Below, piece by piece: positions 1 to 10,560 of a stretch of DNA of 64,000 nt. Made by a program: the position numbers and the translations under genes. The notes under the pieces were generated by a model. That model did no database searches. It saw only the letters and a list, made by a program, of their open reading frames with translations, and was not told the origin of the DNA. Source of the stretch: Pelotomaculum thermopropionicum SI (GTDB lineage: Bacteria > Bacillota > Desulfotomaculia > Desulfotomaculales > Pelotomaculaceae); NCBI GenBank assembly GCA_000010565.1, contig AP009389.1, positions 1,302,001 to 1,366,000 on the forward strand, written 5' to 3'. Within the stretch, counting starts at the first letter, position 1; the number at the start of each line of letters is the position of its first letter.

Positions 1-812
1 ACATTCATTTTGACTACCGCCTGGCGCTGGAGGCCATTAAGGCGGGAGTGGACGGGCTGCGGATCAACCCGGGCAACATTGGCGGCCGGAACCGGGTTGA
101 GGCAGTTGCGGCGGCCGCGCGGGAACGCGGCATTCCCATCCGCATCGGGGTAAACGCCGGCTCACTTGAGAAAAGGCTTCTTGAAAAGTACGGCGGCGTT
201 ACTCCTCTTGCCATGGTCGAGAGCGCCTTGAACCATATTAAGATTTTAGAGGACCTTAATTTCGATAATATTAAAGTATCACTGAAAGCATCAAATTTAC
301 GTTTAATGATCGAAGCCTACCGTTTATTGTCGGAAAAGGTGGATTATCCGCTGCATGTCGGTGTCACCGAGGCCGGCACACTATGCTACGGAACTGTCAA
401 ATCCGCCCTGGGAATAGGCATTCTTTTAAATGAAGGGATTGGGGATACCATCAGGGTTTCCCTTACCGGGCACCCTCGCCACGAGGTAAGGGTGGGCTAT
501 GACATCTTAAAGGCCCTTGGATTGCGCCGCAGGGGGGTGGAGGTAATTTCCTGCCCTACCTGCGGCCGCACCCAGATCGACCTGATCAGGATAGCCGAAG
601 AGGTTGAAGAAAGGCTTCGGCGGCTGGATAAGCCGCTGAAGGTGGCCGTAATGGGATGTGCCGTCAATGGTCCCGGGGAGGCCAGGGAGGCTGATGTGGG
701 AATAGCCGGGGGAAAAGGGGAAGGCCTTCTTTTCCGCAAGGGCAGGGTAATCCGGAAGGTGCCGCAGGACAGGCTGGTAGACGAGCTTATAAAGGAAATC
801 CAAACATTTTGA
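1..812 (+). CDS. ispG: 4-hydroxy-3-methylbut-2-enyl-diphosphate synthase (IspG/GcpE), 5'-truncated by window edge
   Basis: The reading frame is open from base 3 and has no start inside the window, so the N-terminus lies upstream. IspG is the iron-sulfur enzyme that converts methylerythritol cyclodiphosphate to HMBPP in the MEP isoprenoid pathway. The visible part carries the RINPGNIG barrel signature near its left end. It also has the C-terminal cluster-binding motifs SCPTCGRT (around base 552) and [10 protein letters not shown] (around base 655), which supply the cysteines for the [4Fe-4S] centre. It ends 33 bases before proS, so the two are probably co-transcribed. The identification is secure; only the start is unseen. 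Confidence 0.95.
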   Translation, partial: IHFDYRLALEAIKAGVDGLRINPGNIGGRNRVEAVAAAARERGIPIRIGVNAGSLEKRLLEKYGGVTPLAMVESALNHIKILEDLNFDNIKVSLKASNLRLMIEAYRLLSEKVDYPLHVGVTEAGTLCYGTVKSALGIGILLNEGIGDTIRVSLTGHPRHEVRVGYDILKALGLRRRGVEVISCPTCGRTQIDLIRIAEEVEERLRRLDKPLKVAVMGCAVNGPGEAREADVGIAGGKGEGLLFRKGRVIRKVPQDRLVDELIKEIQTF

Positions 813-845
813 AATATTTATTTTTCATTAACTGGGAGGAGTTTC

Positions 846-2558
846 ATGCGAGCTTCAGAATTGTTTTCTCCTACATTAAGAGAGGTGCCTGCCGAAGCGG
901 AGGTGGTAAGCCACCAGCTTTTGCTGCGGGCCGGTTTCATCAGGCGGGCGGCGGCGGGGGTTTACACTTACCTGCCTCTGGCAATGCGCGTAATAAAAAA
1001 GATCGAGCAGATCGTCAGGGAGGAAATGGACCGGCAGGGCGGCCAGGAACTGCTGATGCCGATAATTCAGCCGGCGGAAATATGGCAGGAGTCAGGCCGC
1101 TGGGACGTGTACGGCCCGGAGCTCTTCCGCCTGAAGGACAGGCACGATCGCGATTTTGCCCTTGGTCCTACCCACGAAGAGATCATCACGGTCCTGGTGC
1201 GGGGCGAGGTCAGTTCGTACAAACAACTGCCCCTGTTGCTTTACCAGATCCAGAACAAGTACCGCGATGAGCGGCGCCCCCGGTTCGGGCTAATGCGCGG
1301 CCGGGAGTTTATCATGAAGGATCTGTATTCTTTCGACCGGGACGAAGAAGGTTTGAATGTCAGCTACATGAAAATGTACGAGGCCTACACCAGGGTCTTT
1401 CAGCGCTGTGGTCTGCACTTCAGGCCTGTGGAAGCCGATTCAGGGGCCATAGGCGGCAGTGATACCCATGAGTTTATGGTCCTAGCCGAATCGGGCGAGG
1501 CTACGGTGCTTTATTGCGATGGAAACGGCTGTGATTATGCCGCCAACGTGGAAAAGGCCGCCCTGCCTTTTAAAGAACGCAGGACGGAGGAGGAGATGAG
1601 GCCGGTTGCTGCCAGGGAGACGCCGGGATGCCGCTCTGTGGAAGAGGTTTGTGGGTTTTTGGGAGTGCCGGCCAGGAAAATTATCAAGACGCTCATTTAC
1701 AGGACGGAAAAAGAGGTGCTGGCAGCCCTGGTCAGGGGAGACAGGGACGTAAACGAGGTTAAGCTGCTGAACGCATCCGGTGCCCTTCGCCTGGAGCTGG
1801 CCGGGGCAGACACCGTAAAGAGCATTACCGGCGCCTCCGTCGGGTATGCCGGCCCGGTAGGTTTAAAAGGTGTAAGGATCATAGCCGATCCGGAGGCAGC
1901 GGCCGCGGTTAACGCGGTAACGGGGGCGAACAGGGATGATACCCACCTTATAAACGTCAATCCGGGCAGGGACTTTAAAATCGATCTTGTTGCCGACATA
2001 AGGATGGTTCAGGCCGGAGAGCCCTGCCCGCGGTGCGGCGCCGGCCTGAAAGAGGCAAAGGGAATTGAAGTTGGCCAGATTTTTAAACTGGGCGATAAAT
2101 ACAGCAGGGCGCTGGGGGCCAGCTACCTGGACGAAAAAGGACAAAGCAGGCCGGTAATCATGGGCTGCTACGGAATTGGCATCACCAGGACCATGGCAGC
2201 GGCAATAGAACAGAACCATGACCGGGACGGAATAATCTGGCCGGCATCGATAGCTCCTTTCCATGTTGTGGTTATACCTGTCAACGTCAAAGACGGCGGC
2301 CAGTATGCCATGGCCGAAGAAGTTTACAGCCGCCTGTGGGCGGCTGGCATAGAAGCGGTGCTGGATGACCGGACCGAACGGGCCGGGGTCAAGTTCAAAG
2401 ATGCCGATTTAATTGGCTATCCCCTGCGGATTACAATTGGAGCTAAAGCGGTAGAGGAAAAACTGGTTGAAATACGCATTCGCAAAAACGGAGAAACCGT
2501 CTTTGTCCCGATGAATGAATTAGAAGAAAAAGTGGAGGATATGCTGAAGGAGCTTTAG
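846..2558 (+). CDS. proS: Prolyl-tRNA synthetase
   Basis: This class II aminoacyl-tRNA synthetase charges tRNA-Pro in the cytoplasm. Its 570 residues match the long bacterial form that has an editing insertion. Motif 2 is visible as [17 protein letters not shown] at about residues 138-154. The YbaK-like insertion that hydrolyses Ala-tRNA-Pro lies at roughly 225-400, and motif 3 is in GCYGIGITR near residue 440. The anticodon-binding domain fills the C-terminal 100 residues. An ATG preceded by GGGAGGAG (about 834-841) sets the start. It follows ispG closely in an apparent operon. Confidence 0.96.
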   Translation: MRASELFSPTLREVPAEAEVVSHQLLLRAGFIRRAAAGVYTYLPLAMRVIKKIEQIVREEMDRQGGQELLMPIIQPAEIWQESGRWDVYGPELFRLKDRHDRDFALGPTHEEIITVLVRGEVSSYKQLPLLLYQIQNKYRDERRPRFGLMRGREFIMKDLYSFDRDEEGLNVSYMKMYEAYTRVFQRCGLHFRPVEADSGAIGGSDTHEFMVLAESGEATVLYCDGNGCDYAANVEKAALPFKERRTEEEMRPVAARETPGCRSVEEVCGFLGVPARKIIKTLIYRTEKEVLAALVRGDRDVNEVKLLNASGALRLELAGADTVKSITGASVGYAGPVGLKGVRIIADPEAAAAVNAVTGANRDDTHLINVNPGRDFKIDLVADIRMVQAGEPCPRCGAGLKEAKGIEVGQIFKLGDKYSRALGASYLDEKGQSRPVIMGCYGIGITRTMAAAIEQNHDRDGIIWPASIAPFHVVVIPVNVKDGGQYAMAEEVYSRLWAAGIEAVLDDRTERAGVKFKDADLIGYPLRITIGAKAVEEKLVEIRIRKNGETVFVPMNELEEKVEDMLKEL

Positions 2559-2640
2559 CTTCCGGCGTTTGCACGAAATCAAATTTCACTGAAGTTTGCA
2601 GTGAAAGAAGGTATGGGAAATAGGGAAATTCAAGAAGGTT

Positions 2641-3750
2641 TTGATCCTGTCCGTCACCGTTGGAGCGGGGCACATGCGCTCTGCGGAGGCGCTTAAAAAA
2701 GCAGCCGGCATCCTTTACCCGGAGGCCGAGGTAGACATCCTGGACACCTTTCGCTATGCCAGCCCGTTTCTGGAAAAAGTGGTGGTAGGCACTTACATGG
2801 AAATACTTAAGATGAGCCCGGTAGTTTACGGTTATCTCTACCGCCAGGCCGAGCGCGGCCAGCCTCTGTCCGGAAGGGGTAAAATGGAATTTAACAGGAT
2901 ATTGAGCATACTGACCGCACCGAGGCTCGAAAATTACATTAATAAATTCCGCCCCGAAGCAATAATTTGCACCCACCCTTTTCCGCTGGGAGTTATATCT
3001 TTTATGAAAAAGAGGGGGGCTTACCGGGGGCCTCTTCATGCCGTTATCACGGACTTTACCGTTCACTCTTTCTGGATTTTTCCGGAGGTTGACCGTTACT
3101 TTGTCGGGGCGGAACCTTTAACCAAACAGTGTGAAGAATTCGGGATCGGGCCGGAACGCGTAAGCGCTACCGGAATACCTATTGACCCTGCTTTCAATGC
3201 CACATACGATAAGCATGAACTGAAGAAGCAGCTTGGGCTCGACCCTGTTATGCCGGTGGCTTTGATCATGGGCGGAGGGCTTGGAATGGGCCCCCTCGCC
3301 TCGGCGGTAAAAAATCTGGGTAAGAACATAAGCGGCTTGCAGCTTATTGTTGTGGCCGGAACCAATAAAGCGCTCCAGGAAAAACTGCTCAAAATGACTC
3401 CTGAGCTGGCATTAAACGTGAAAATTTTCGGTTTTGTTGATAACATTCATCACCTGATGGCAGTTGCCGACTTAATGGTGGGCAAGGCCGGGGGGCTGAC
3501 CTGTGCCGAGGCCCTGGCCATGGGGCTGCCCTTGTTTATAGTAGATCCGCTGCCCGGCCAGGAGGAAAGAAATGCCGAATTCATCACCGCCGCAGGGGCG
3601 GGCATAAAGGTTGACGGTGGAAAACTGGCTGAAACGGTGCGGTTTTACTTCGAAAATACGGACAAGCTGCAGGAGATGACCAGGGCTGCAGCAGCACTGG
3701 GCAAACCCAGCGCAGCCTTCGACGTATGGGTCAGGCTTAATGATTCTTAA
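2641..3750 (+). CDS. UgtP/MGDG-synthase-like glycosyltransferase (GT28/MurG fold)
   Basis: This is a predicted membrane-associated glycosyltransferase that transfers a sugar from a nucleotide sugar to diacylglycerol or another lipid acceptor. Evidence is the N-terminal LILSVTVGAGH loop of the MGDG-synthase N-terminal domain. There is also a MurG-type C-terminal donor site with GKAGGLTCAEALAMGLP at about residues 281-297. The length of 369 aa fits the family. The start is unclear: the frame opens after a stop at 2602, and its only common start codon before the conserved strand is TTG 2641, with a crowded SD (AAGAAGG). An ATA at 2620 is better spaced from GAAGG (2607-2611). The acceptor specificity cannot be read from sequence. 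Confidence 0.8.
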   Translation: MILSVTVGAGHMRSAEALKKAAGILYPEAEVDILDTFRYASPFLEKVVVGTYMEILKMSPVVYGYLYRQAERGQPLSGRGKMEFNRILSILTAPRLENYINKFRPEAIICTHPFPLGVISFMKKRGAYRGPLHAVITDFTVHSFWIFPEVDRYFVGAEPLTKQCEEFGIGPERVSATGIPIDPAFNATYDKHELKKQLGLDPVMPVALIMGGGLGMGPLASAVKNLGKNISGLQLIVVAGTNKALQEKLLKMTPELALNVKIFGFVDNIHHLMAVADLMVGKAGGLTCAEALAMGLPLFIVDPLPGQEERNAEFITAAGAGIKVDGGKLAETVRFYFENTDKLQEMTRAAAALGKPSAAFDVWVRLNDS

Positions 3751-3800
3751 AATTTTTTCTGGTGGAAAGCTTATCAGGCGGTGCTCCGCCAAAATGGCCC

Positions 3801-3829
3801 TTGTCAACTATTGTCTTCTATGGTATACT
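3801..3829 (+). promoter_or_regulatory. Sigma-A type promoter of the rimP-nusA-infB operon
   Basis: A -35 box TTGTCA (3801-3806) and a -10 box TATACT (3824-3829) are separated by 17 bases. They sit 149 bases upstream of rimP. The match to the housekeeping consensus is close, and the position fits the start of the long translation-factor operon. The 120-base leader between promoter and rimP holds no convincing gene. Confidence 0.75.
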
Positions 3830-3977
3830 AACTTTGGTTTGCGGCAAGGGAGAATTTTTGAGATTTTCTCAAGGAGTGGGTAAACCCCACTCTTTCGTCT
3901 TATCACGGATACGAAGTATCTATTTAGAAAACCATAAGAATACATTAAAATAATGTTTTCTTTAAGGAGGTTTCCCT

Positions 3978-4439
3978 TTGGCCAGGGAAAAAGTTCTGGA
4001 ACTAGTTAAAAGAGTGACGCTACCTGTCGTTCAGGAAGCAGGCCTGGAACTTGTTGACGTTGAGTATGCGAAAGAAGGCGGCCGGTACTACCTCCGCATT
4101 TTTATAGATAAGCCCGGCGGTGTCAGGATTGAGGACTGCCAGCATGTATCTGAAAAAATTGACAGGTTGCTGGATGAACTGGATCCAATTCCACAGTCGT
4201 ATTTTCTCGAAGTATCATCGCCCGGGATCGACAGGCCCCTGAAAAAGGCCGGTGACTACATCCGTTTTGCCGGCAGGTTGGCTAGGGTCAAGACTTTTTC
4301 ACCGGTGGAAGGCAGGAGGAAGTTTACCGGCCGCATTGTCGGAATGCACGGTGAAGACGTCGTGATGCAGGTAGAGGGGAAAGAAATGTCCATACCCTTT
4401 AAGCAGATTGCTTCGGCGCGGCTGGAAGTGGAATTTTAA
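3978..4439 (+). CDS. rimP: Ribosome maturation factor RimP
   Basis: RimP assists 30S subunit maturation and acts in the cytoplasm. The 153-residue product has the family's N-terminal alpha/beta domain, with ELVDVEY followed by YLRIFIDKPGGV. The central SSPGIDRPLK motif is followed by the C-terminal SH3-like domain. The TTG start at 3978 is chosen because AAGGAGG (about 3965-3971) lies at ideal spacing. It is the first gene of the nusA operon, as in most Bacillota. Confidence 0.95.
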   Translation: MAREKVLELVKRVTLPVVQEAGLELVDVEYAKEGGRYYLRIFIDKPGGVRIEDCQHVSEKIDRLLDELDPIPQSYFLEVSSPGIDRPLKKAGDYIRFAGRLARVKTFSPVEGRRKFTGRIVGMHGEDVVMQVEGKEMSIPFKQIASARLEVEF

Positions 4440-4460
4440 ATTTTTCAGGGAGGAAGGAGT

Positions 4461-5543
4461 ATGAACACCGAATTTTTGGAAGCCCTGAAGGACCTGGAAA
4501 GGGAGAAGGGCATAGCAGTCGATGTCCTGCTAGAAGCTATAGAAGCTGCTCTTCTCTCTGCTTACAAAAGGAATTTCGGGTCCCTCCAGAACGCCCGGGT
4601 CCACATAGATCGCGAAACCGGAGAATTTAAAGTTTACACCCAGCGGACGGTTAGTGAGCACGTTGAGGATCCCCGCCAGGAAATAGACATAAAAGAGGCA
4701 AGGGCGATAAATCCGAACTACGCGCCGGGGGACATTGTGGAAAGCGAGGTTACCCCTAGAGACTTTGGCCGCATAGCTGCCCAGACGGCCAAACAGGTTG
4801 TGGTACAGCGAATCAGGGAAGCGGAAAGAAATATTATCTATGAAGAGTTTGCCAACCGCGAAGGGGATATAGTAACCGGCATTGTCCAGCGGGTTGAACA
4901 GAAGAACGTGTACATCGAACTAGGAAAGACAGAAGCCATTTTGGCGCCTTCCGAACAGATTCCCGGTGAGGAATACCGTCAGGGGGACAGGATTAAGACT
5001 TACATTGTTGAAGTCAGAAAGACGACAAAGGGGCCCCAGATTTTGGTTTCCCGCACCCACCCCGGCCTTTTGAAAAGGCTTCTCGAGATGGAAGTCCCGG
5101 AGCTTCAGGAGGGTATTGTTGAGCTGAAGGGTATTGCCCGGGAGGCCGGGGCGCGATCGAAAATAGCCGTATATTCTAAGGATGAAAATGTTGATCCGGT
5201 TGGCGCCTGTGTAGGGCCGAAAGGAATGAGGGTACAAAATATTGTAAGCGAGTTAAACGGCGAAAAAATTGATATTATAAAGTGGAATCCGGATCCGTCC
5301 AAATTTGTGGCGAGTTCGCTAAGCCCCGCCAAAGTCATAGCGGTGGAAATATGGGAAGAGGAAAAAGTTGCCAGAGTAATAGTTCCGGATTATCAGCTTT
5401 CCCTGGCTATCGGCAAGGAGGGGCAGAACGCCCGCCTGGCGGCGAAACTTACCGGGTGGAAGATCGATATAAAGAGCGAGACGCAAATGAGGGAAATTTA
5501 TCCTGAAGAATACAATGAACTTTTTAGCGATGAGTATGAATAG
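4461..5543 (+). CDS. nusA: Transcription termination/antitermination protein NusA
   Basis: NusA binds RNA polymerase and nascent RNA to modulate pausing, termination and antitermination. The 360 residues show the N-terminal polymerase-binding domain (1-125). An S1 domain follows at about 130-200 (GDIVTGIVQRVEQKNVYIELG), then two KH domains at about 225-345, with GACVGPKGMRVQ and the second KH loop IGKEGQNARLAAKLTGW. The length matches the short Gram-positive form that lacks the extra C-terminal acidic repeats of E. coli. ATG with GGAGGAAGGAG upstream. Confidence 0.97.
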   Translation: MNTEFLEALKDLEREKGIAVDVLLEAIEAALLSAYKRNFGSLQNARVHIDRETGEFKVYTQRTVSEHVEDPRQEIDIKEARAINPNYAPGDIVESEVTPRDFGRIAAQTAKQVVVQRIREAERNIIYEEFANREGDIVTGIVQRVEQKNVYIELGKTEAILAPSEQIPGEEYRQGDRIKTYIVEVRKTTKGPQILVSRTHPGLLKRLLEMEVPELQEGIVELKGIAREAGARSKIAVYSKDENVDPVGACVGPKGMRVQNIVSELNGEKIDIIKWNPDPSKFVASSLSPAKVIAVEIWEEEKVARVIVPDYQLSLAIGKEGQNARLAAKLTGWKIDIKSETQMREIYPEEYNELFSDEYE

Positions 5544-5554
5544 GAGGAAGAACG

Positions 5555-5821
5555 GTGCCCAGGGTTAAGAAGATACCCCAGCGGATGTGCGTCGGGTGCC
5601 AGGAAATGAAGCCTAAAAGGCAGTTAATCAGGATAGTACGGACGCCCGAGGAAAAAATAGAGATTGATCCTACTGGAAAACGTTCCGGGCGCGGCGCTTA
5701 TATCTGTCCCGAAATGGAGTGTTTTAATAAGGCAATTAAAGGAAAGCGCCTTGAAAAGGCGCTGCAAAGGCCGATAGCCCAGGAAGTGCTTGAAGCTCTT
5801 AGGCAGGGACTGGTGAAATAG
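5555..5821 (+). CDS. ylxR: YlxR/RnpM family RNA-binding protein
   Basis: This small basic protein of 88 residues is the conserved partner of nusA and infB. In Bacillus the family (RnpM) has been linked to modulation of RNase P. Family features are the N-terminal PQRMCVGCQEMKPKRQLIRIVR stretch with its CxxC pair, and the SGRGAYICPEMECF motif that completes the RNA-binding face. The GTG start follows AGGAGGAA (about 5541-5548). It lies 11 bases after nusA and two bases before the next gene, so translation is probably coupled. Confidence 0.92.
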   Translation: MPRVKKIPQRMCVGCQEMKPKRQLIRIVRTPEEKIEIDPTGKRSGRGAYICPEMECFNKAIKGKRLEKALQRPIAQEVLEALRQGLVK

Positions 5822-5822
5822 T

Positions 5823-6156
5823 TTGGAACTGGGCAGGATGATCGGTTTGGGAATGCGCGCCGGCAGTGTGGTATCGGGTGATATGGCAGTTAAAAGTGCG
5901 CTGGATAGAGGCAAAGTTAAAACTCCTGGTAATTGCGCAAAATGCTTCCGAACGGACGCGTAATAAACTGATCAGGCTTGCCGGCATGAAGAATGTTCCC
6001 ATGGTATTTTTTGGCTCAAAAGAGGAGCTGGGCCGGCTGATCGGAAAGACTGAGCGCTCCTCGGTGGCTTTTACCGATAAAAAAATGGCTGAGGGTATTC
6101 TCAGGGCTTTGGAAGGGGGAGGGGTCAACCGTACAGAGATAAAACCCTGGAGGTGA
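5823..6156 (+). CDS. ylxQ: YlxQ-like L7Ae-family RNA-binding protein, reading frame interrupted by an apparent +1 frameshift
   Basis: L7Ae-fold proteins bind kink-turn RNA, and this one sits in the usual nusA-ylxR-ylxQ-infB position. The expected N-terminus ([18 protein letters not shown]..., from TTG 5823) is read in one frame, but the continuation [15 protein letters not shown]... is read in another. The switch falls in GTTAAAACTCC at about 5916-5926, where one A fewer would join the halves. The first frame runs into TAA at 5961-5963. The second frame alone, with a GTG at 5866, would lack the first strand and helix. The cause may be a true mutation, a sequencing error in the A run, or recoding. 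The fold assignment is confident; whether the gene is intact is open. Confidence 0.75.
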
Positions 6157-6161
6157 TGCAT

Positions 6162-9083
6162 ATGGTTAAAAAACGTGTACACGAACTTGCCAAAGAACTT
6201 AAGATAGAAAGCAAAGAAATTATAAACAGGTTAAACCAGATGGGGATTAACGTCAAATCCCATATGAGCACGCTGGAAGACGGCGTGGTGGAACGCTTGC
6301 ACCAGCTTTACAGACCGGACCAGGAAGAAGTAAAACCTGCTGCGGCAAAGCCTCCTGCAGCAGGCCAGACAATAAAGCCCGAAGAGGTTGCTCCTCAGGC
6401 TCAGCCGGAAAGCAGGAAAAAAGATGCTGCTATGCTAGATTCTCAAAAGCCTGACCGGGACAGGGTCCAGAAAAACGGCCGGGAAAGGGCGGGCAAGGCA
6501 ACAAGGGCAGACCATTATAAAGGAGCAGGTCTGGTCGAGCGGGTACCTTCGCGCCCGCCGGACAGGCGCTTTCAGGAAAGGCCCAAGCAGTCTGACAAGG
6601 CAAGGCCGTGGGGTCAGCCCCGGGCAGATCAGGGGGCAAGGTTGAAAACGGCTGACTTTGTGCAGGAACGGACAAGAAGTGCCAGGGCCGGTCAGGATTA
6701 TTCCCAACCGGAAAAGGTACAGCAGGAAAGAGTGCAGGACCGTCAGCAAAAAGAACGCCCGCCTTTTGAAAAAGCCCAGCAGCCCAGGCCGCAGCACGAA
6801 CACAAACCTCAGGATTCCGTTAAGGAGAGACCTCATCCGGAGCGGGCGTCGAGAGAGGCTGATAATGCCAAGCGCGCCGAGCGCCTGGATAAAGGTGCCG
6901 GAAAGACTGCCGAAATAGCCTATAAATCAGGCCTTAAGGCATTAGAAAAAGCCCAGGTGGGAACCAAACCGCAGCGGGCCGGGGAGCGGGGGGCGCGCCC
7001 GGGCGGTTTACACGAAACAAAACCCAAAAAAAACCTTGCTCCCGGAGATGCGGGTTATGCAAAACTTTGGCAGGAACAAACTCCTGTAATACCGCAGAAG
7101 CTTCTGGATGACAGAAGGCGGCAGACAGAGGAAAAAGTAAAGGTTACGGAAAAGCAAAAGCAGCAGGCCAAGAGCCAGAAACTCGTTAAAAGCCGTGAAA
7201 AGCGCAATGCCATGGCAGAACTGGCTGAAGAGAGACTGCGGCCTAGGCCGGCTGTTGCCGGCTCCCGCAAAAAAGGAGCGGCCAAGCCGCAAGAACAGGC
7301 TCAGAAGCCAGCCCAGCCGCTGGAGAAAAAGCCGATTGTGCTGGGCGAGTCCACCACTGTACAGGAACTGGCGCTCAAAATGCACAAAAGCCCGGCCGAA
7401 CTGATTAAAAAGCTGATGCAGCTGGGCGTCATGGCTACGATCAACCAGGAGATAGATACCGATACTGCTACTATTCTGGCCGGGGAATTCGGATATGAAG
7501 TTGAAGTTAAACTGCCTGTGGATATCGAAGCGATGCTAATGCAGGAGCCTGAGGATGATCCGGTCAGCCTGCAAGACAGGCCATGCGTGGTTACGGTGAT
7601 GGGTCACGTTGACCACGGAAAAACCTCGCTGCTTGACGCTATCAGGGAAACAAATGTAACCGCTACGGAAGCGGGCGGGATTACCCAGCATATTGGTGCC
7701 TACCAGGTTGAACATAATGGCAAAAAAATAACCTTTCTGGATACTCCCGGCCATGAAGCCTTTACGGCCATGCGGGCGCGCGGTGCCAGGGTAACCGACA
7801 TTGCCATTCTGGTGGTGGCGGCCGACGACGGGGTAATGCCCCAGACGGTTGAGGCCATAAACCACGCTAAGGAGGCAAAGGTGCCGATTATCGTGGCCAT
7901 CAATAAAATAGATAAACCCGGGGCAAATCCCGACCGGGTGAAACAGCAGCTTACCGAGCACGGTCTGGTGGCCGAGGAATGGGGCGGAGATACCATTTGC
8001 GTTAATGTTTCCGCCCTGAAAAAAGAAGGCCTGAAAGATCTTTTGGAGATGATCCTGCTTGTGGCCGAGATGTCCGAATTAAAAGCAAACCCGAACCGGC
8101 CGGCCAGAGGCACCGTAATTGAAGCCGAACTGGATAAAGGGCGCGGTCCTGTTGCCAATGTCCTGGTACAAAACGGAACGCTTAACGTGGGCGACACCTT
8201 AATAGCCGGAGCGGCGTTCGGGCGGGTAAGAGCGATGATGGATGATAAAGGACGCCGGATTAAGAAAGCAGGCCCGTCAACGCCGGTTGAAGTGCTCGGT
8301 TTTTCGGAAGTTCCGCAGGCTGGCGACATTTTTGTTGTCGTCGAGGACGAAAAGCTGGCCAGAACCATCGTAGCCCGCAGGCAGGCCAGGAAGCGCGAAG
8401 AGGAACTGAAGTCCACGGCCAGGGTATCGTTGGCAGATTTGTTCAAGCATATTCAGGAAGGCCAGATTAAGGAACTGGGAATAATTATTAAGGCCGATGT
8501 TCAGGGGTCGGTCGAGGCTTTGCGGCAAGCTCTGGAAAGGTTAAGCACGGACGAGGTGAGGGTTAACATTATTCACGGCGGCGTGGGTGCGATAACCGAG
8601 ACAGATGTTATGTTGGCCTCCGCGTCAAACGCCATTATTATCGGGTTTAACGTGCGTCCCGACGTAAATGCCCGTAAGGCTGCCGAAAATGAAAAGGTGG
8701 ACGTCCGCCTTTACCGGGTAATCTACGACGCCATTGAAGACGTAAAGGCGGCTATGAGCGGCCTGCTGGAACCCGAATACCGCGAGGTAACCCTCGGCCG
8801 GGCAGAAATACGCAAGATTTTCAGGTCCTCCAAGATTGGAAACATTGCCGGCTGCTATGTTCTGGAAGGCAAAATTGAGAGAGATGCCAGTGTCAGGGTT
8901 ATACGTGACGGAATTGTTGTTCACGAGGGCAAACTGGAATCACTGAAAAGGTTTAAAGACGATGTCAGGGAAGTGGTACAGGGGTATGAGTGCGGCATTG
9001 CCCTGGAGAAGTTCAATGAGATCCAGGAAGGGGATATTATCGAAGCCTTTACGGTTGAGGCTATAAAGCGGCAGTTAACCTGA
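6162..9083 (+). CDS. infB: Translation initiation factor IF-2
   Basis: This GTPase delivers fMet-tRNA to the 30S initiation complex. The ~973-residue protein has an N-terminal IF2_N domain ([16 protein letters not shown]). A roughly 330-residue charged Lys/Arg/Gln-rich linker follows, then a second IF2_N module near residue 400. The GTPase domain has G1 GHVDHGKT at about 481, G3 DTPGHEAF and G4 NKID at about 578. Domains II-IV lie at the C-terminus. ATG 6162 is preferred because GGAGGTGATGCAT precedes it; in-frame GTG 6153 and ATG 6156 lie inside that SD region. The linker is low-complexity and makes several false overlapping frames. Confidence 0.97.
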   Translation: MVKKRVHELAKELKIESKEIINRLNQMGINVKSHMSTLEDGVVERLHQLYRPDQEEVKPAAAKPPAAGQTIKPEEVAPQAQPESRKKDAAMLDSQKPDRDRVQKNGRERAGKATRADHYKGAGLVERVPSRPPDRRFQERPKQSDKARPWGQPRADQGARLKTADFVQERTRSARAGQDYSQPEKVQQERVQDRQQKERPPFEKAQQPRPQHEHKPQDSVKERPHPERASREADNAKRAERLDKGAGKTAEIAYKSGLKALEKAQVGTKPQRAGERGARPGGLHETKPKKNLAPGDAGYAKLWQEQTPVIPQKLLDDRRRQTEEKVKVTEKQKQQAKSQKLVKSREKRNAMAELAEERLRPRPAVAGSRKKGAAKPQEQAQKPAQPLEKKPIVLGESTTVQELALKMHKSPAELIKKLMQLGVMATINQEIDTDTATILAGEFGYEVEVKLPVDIEAMLMQEPEDDPVSLQDRPCVVTVMGHVDHGKTSLLDAIRETNVTATEAGGITQHIGAYQVEHNGKKITFLDTPGHEAFTAMRARGARVTDIAILVVAADDGVMPQTVEAINHAKEAKVPIIVAINKIDKPGANPDRVKQQLTEHGLVAEEWGGDTICVNVSALKKEGLKDLLEMILLVAEMSELKANPNRPARGTVIEAELDKGRGPVANVLVQNGTLNVGDTLIAGAAFGRVRAMMDDKGRRIKKAGPSTPVEVLGFSEVPQAGDIFVVVEDEKLARTIVARRQARKREEELKSTARVSLADLFKHIQEGQIKELGIIIKADVQGSVEALRQALERLSTDEVRVNIIHGGVGAITETDVMLASASNAIIIGFNVRPDVNARKAAENEKVDVRLYRVIYDAIEDVKAAMSGLLEPEYREVTLGRAEIRKIFRSSKIGNIAGCYVLEGKIERDASVRVIRDGIVVHEGKLESLKRFKDDVREVVQGYECGIALEKFNEIQEGDIIEAFTVEAIKRQLT

Positions 9084-9227
9084 TTTTCCGTTAGGGCAGG
9101 TCCGGGCTGATTGTATATAAAGATATGGATGCCGTATTTGCTGTGGGCTATGAATTCACGGTGGAAATATGTCGCCACCTGCTCGTTAAAAGGCGGCAGG
9201 GTTACTAATCTTGGAGGTGTCTGGGCT

Positions 9228-9587
9228 ATGTCATTCCGCTCTGAAAGAGTGGCTGAAGCTATAAAGAAAGAAGTTTCAGACATGCTTAGAAATGAGTTAA
9301 AAGATCCACGGATTGGCTTTGTGACAATAACATCTGTAGAAGTATCCAAGGACCTGAGATATGCCAACATTTACGCAAGTGTTTTCGGAAGCCCGGACGA
9401 TCAGAAAGAAACTATTGAAGCCCTTAAGAAGGCGCAGGGATTTATTCGCGGAGAACTGGGAAAAAGGATTAGGTTGCGTTATACCCCTGAAATAACCTTT
9501 AAGCTCGATCAATCCATAGGCAGGGGCTCAAGAGTGCTGGCGCTTATGGAAGAGGTCCGGGAAAAGGGTGGCGGCCAGGATGAGTAG
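9228..9587 (+). CDS. rbfA: Ribosome-binding factor A
   Basis: RbfA is a KH-fold factor needed for late 30S maturation and cold adaptation. The 119-residue product carries the family strand [19 protein letters not shown] and ends with [11 protein letters not shown]. The frame is open further upstream to 9111, but that part is unlike the family. ATG 9228 follows TTGGAGGTG at good spacing and gives the normal length. Its 3' end overlaps nrnA by eight bases. Confidence 0.95.
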
Positions 9588-10560
9588 CCTGGCAGTCATT
9601 GCGGAAGTTATAAAGCGTGCTGGCAATGTCCTGATATGCGGCCATATCATGCCTGACGGGGATTGTCTGGGGTCGGTTCTGGCCCTGGGACTGGCATTGG
9701 AAAAGATTGGTATAAAGGCAACCATGGCCGGCCCCGACCCTGTTCCAGCAGTATACGCTTTTTTGCCCGGAGCTGAAAAATTTGTTTCTGGCGATCCGCC
9801 TGAAGGCAATTACGATACTTTGATCATTCTCGACTGCTCAGTTCCCGAAAGGCTGGGCAAAGGCTACAGGGAACTGGCGGAAAAAAAAGATCTTACCGTA
9901 ATTAATATCGACCATCACCACGGGTACAATCCTTTCGGTCGTTACAGGTATATCGACCCGTCGGCAGCAGCGGTGGGTGAAATTGTTTTTGACCTTTTGC
10001 ACCTGATGCAGGTGCGGATTGATTCTGCCATCGCAACCTGTCTTTACACGGCAATAATTACCGACACAGGGTCGTTTCAATATAACAATACCACCCCTAA
10101 TACTCACCGCCGGGTGGCGGAGCTTCTTGAGTGCGGGGCTCCCGCGGCGCAGGTCAACATCCGGCTTTATGAGGAAAAGCCCAGAGCTGCCCTGCTGTTG
10201 TTGGGCAAGGCATTGAATTCCCTTAAAATAAGTACCTGTGGAAGGGTTTCCTGGATGACGGTAACCCTGGAAGATTTAAAAAGTGCTGGTGCGGTGGACG
10301 AGCATGCGGATGGGCTGGTTAATTATGCCAGATCGGTTATGGGAGTTGAAGTGGGTATGCTGTTCCGGGAGGTGTCCGAAGGGAAGTACAAGGTAAGCTT
10401 CAGGTCGAAGAAGGCTGTCGACGTAAACCGCCTGGCTGCGCTATTTGGCGGCGGGGGGCATCCGCGTGCTGCAGGCTGTGTCATACAAGGGGAGTTGGAG
10501 GATTTAAAGGAAAAAATTGTGTCGGCTGCAATTCTGGCGGCCGGGGGAAGCAGTTTATGA
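9580..10560 (+). CDS. nrnA: DHH-family nanoRNase/pAp phosphatase NrnA
   Basis: NrnA degrades very short oligoribonucleotides and dephosphorylates pAp in Gram-positives. The DHH phosphoesterase metal-site motifs are present: DGDCLGS near residue 23, DCSVPERLG near 85, and [10 protein letters not shown] near 107. The C-terminal DHHA1 domain ends with [13 protein letters not shown] 9580 overlaps the end of rbfA; an earlier in-frame GTG at 9568 has no better ribosome site. The last four bases overlap the truB start (ATGA), indicating translational coupling. Confidence 0.93.

Noticed and set aside
3762-3953. 63-codon frame before rimP
   Set aside because: It spans the promoter and operon leader and has no ribosome site.
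6430-7385. Several long frames on both strands inside infB
   Set aside because: They arise from the low-complexity charged linker of IF-2.
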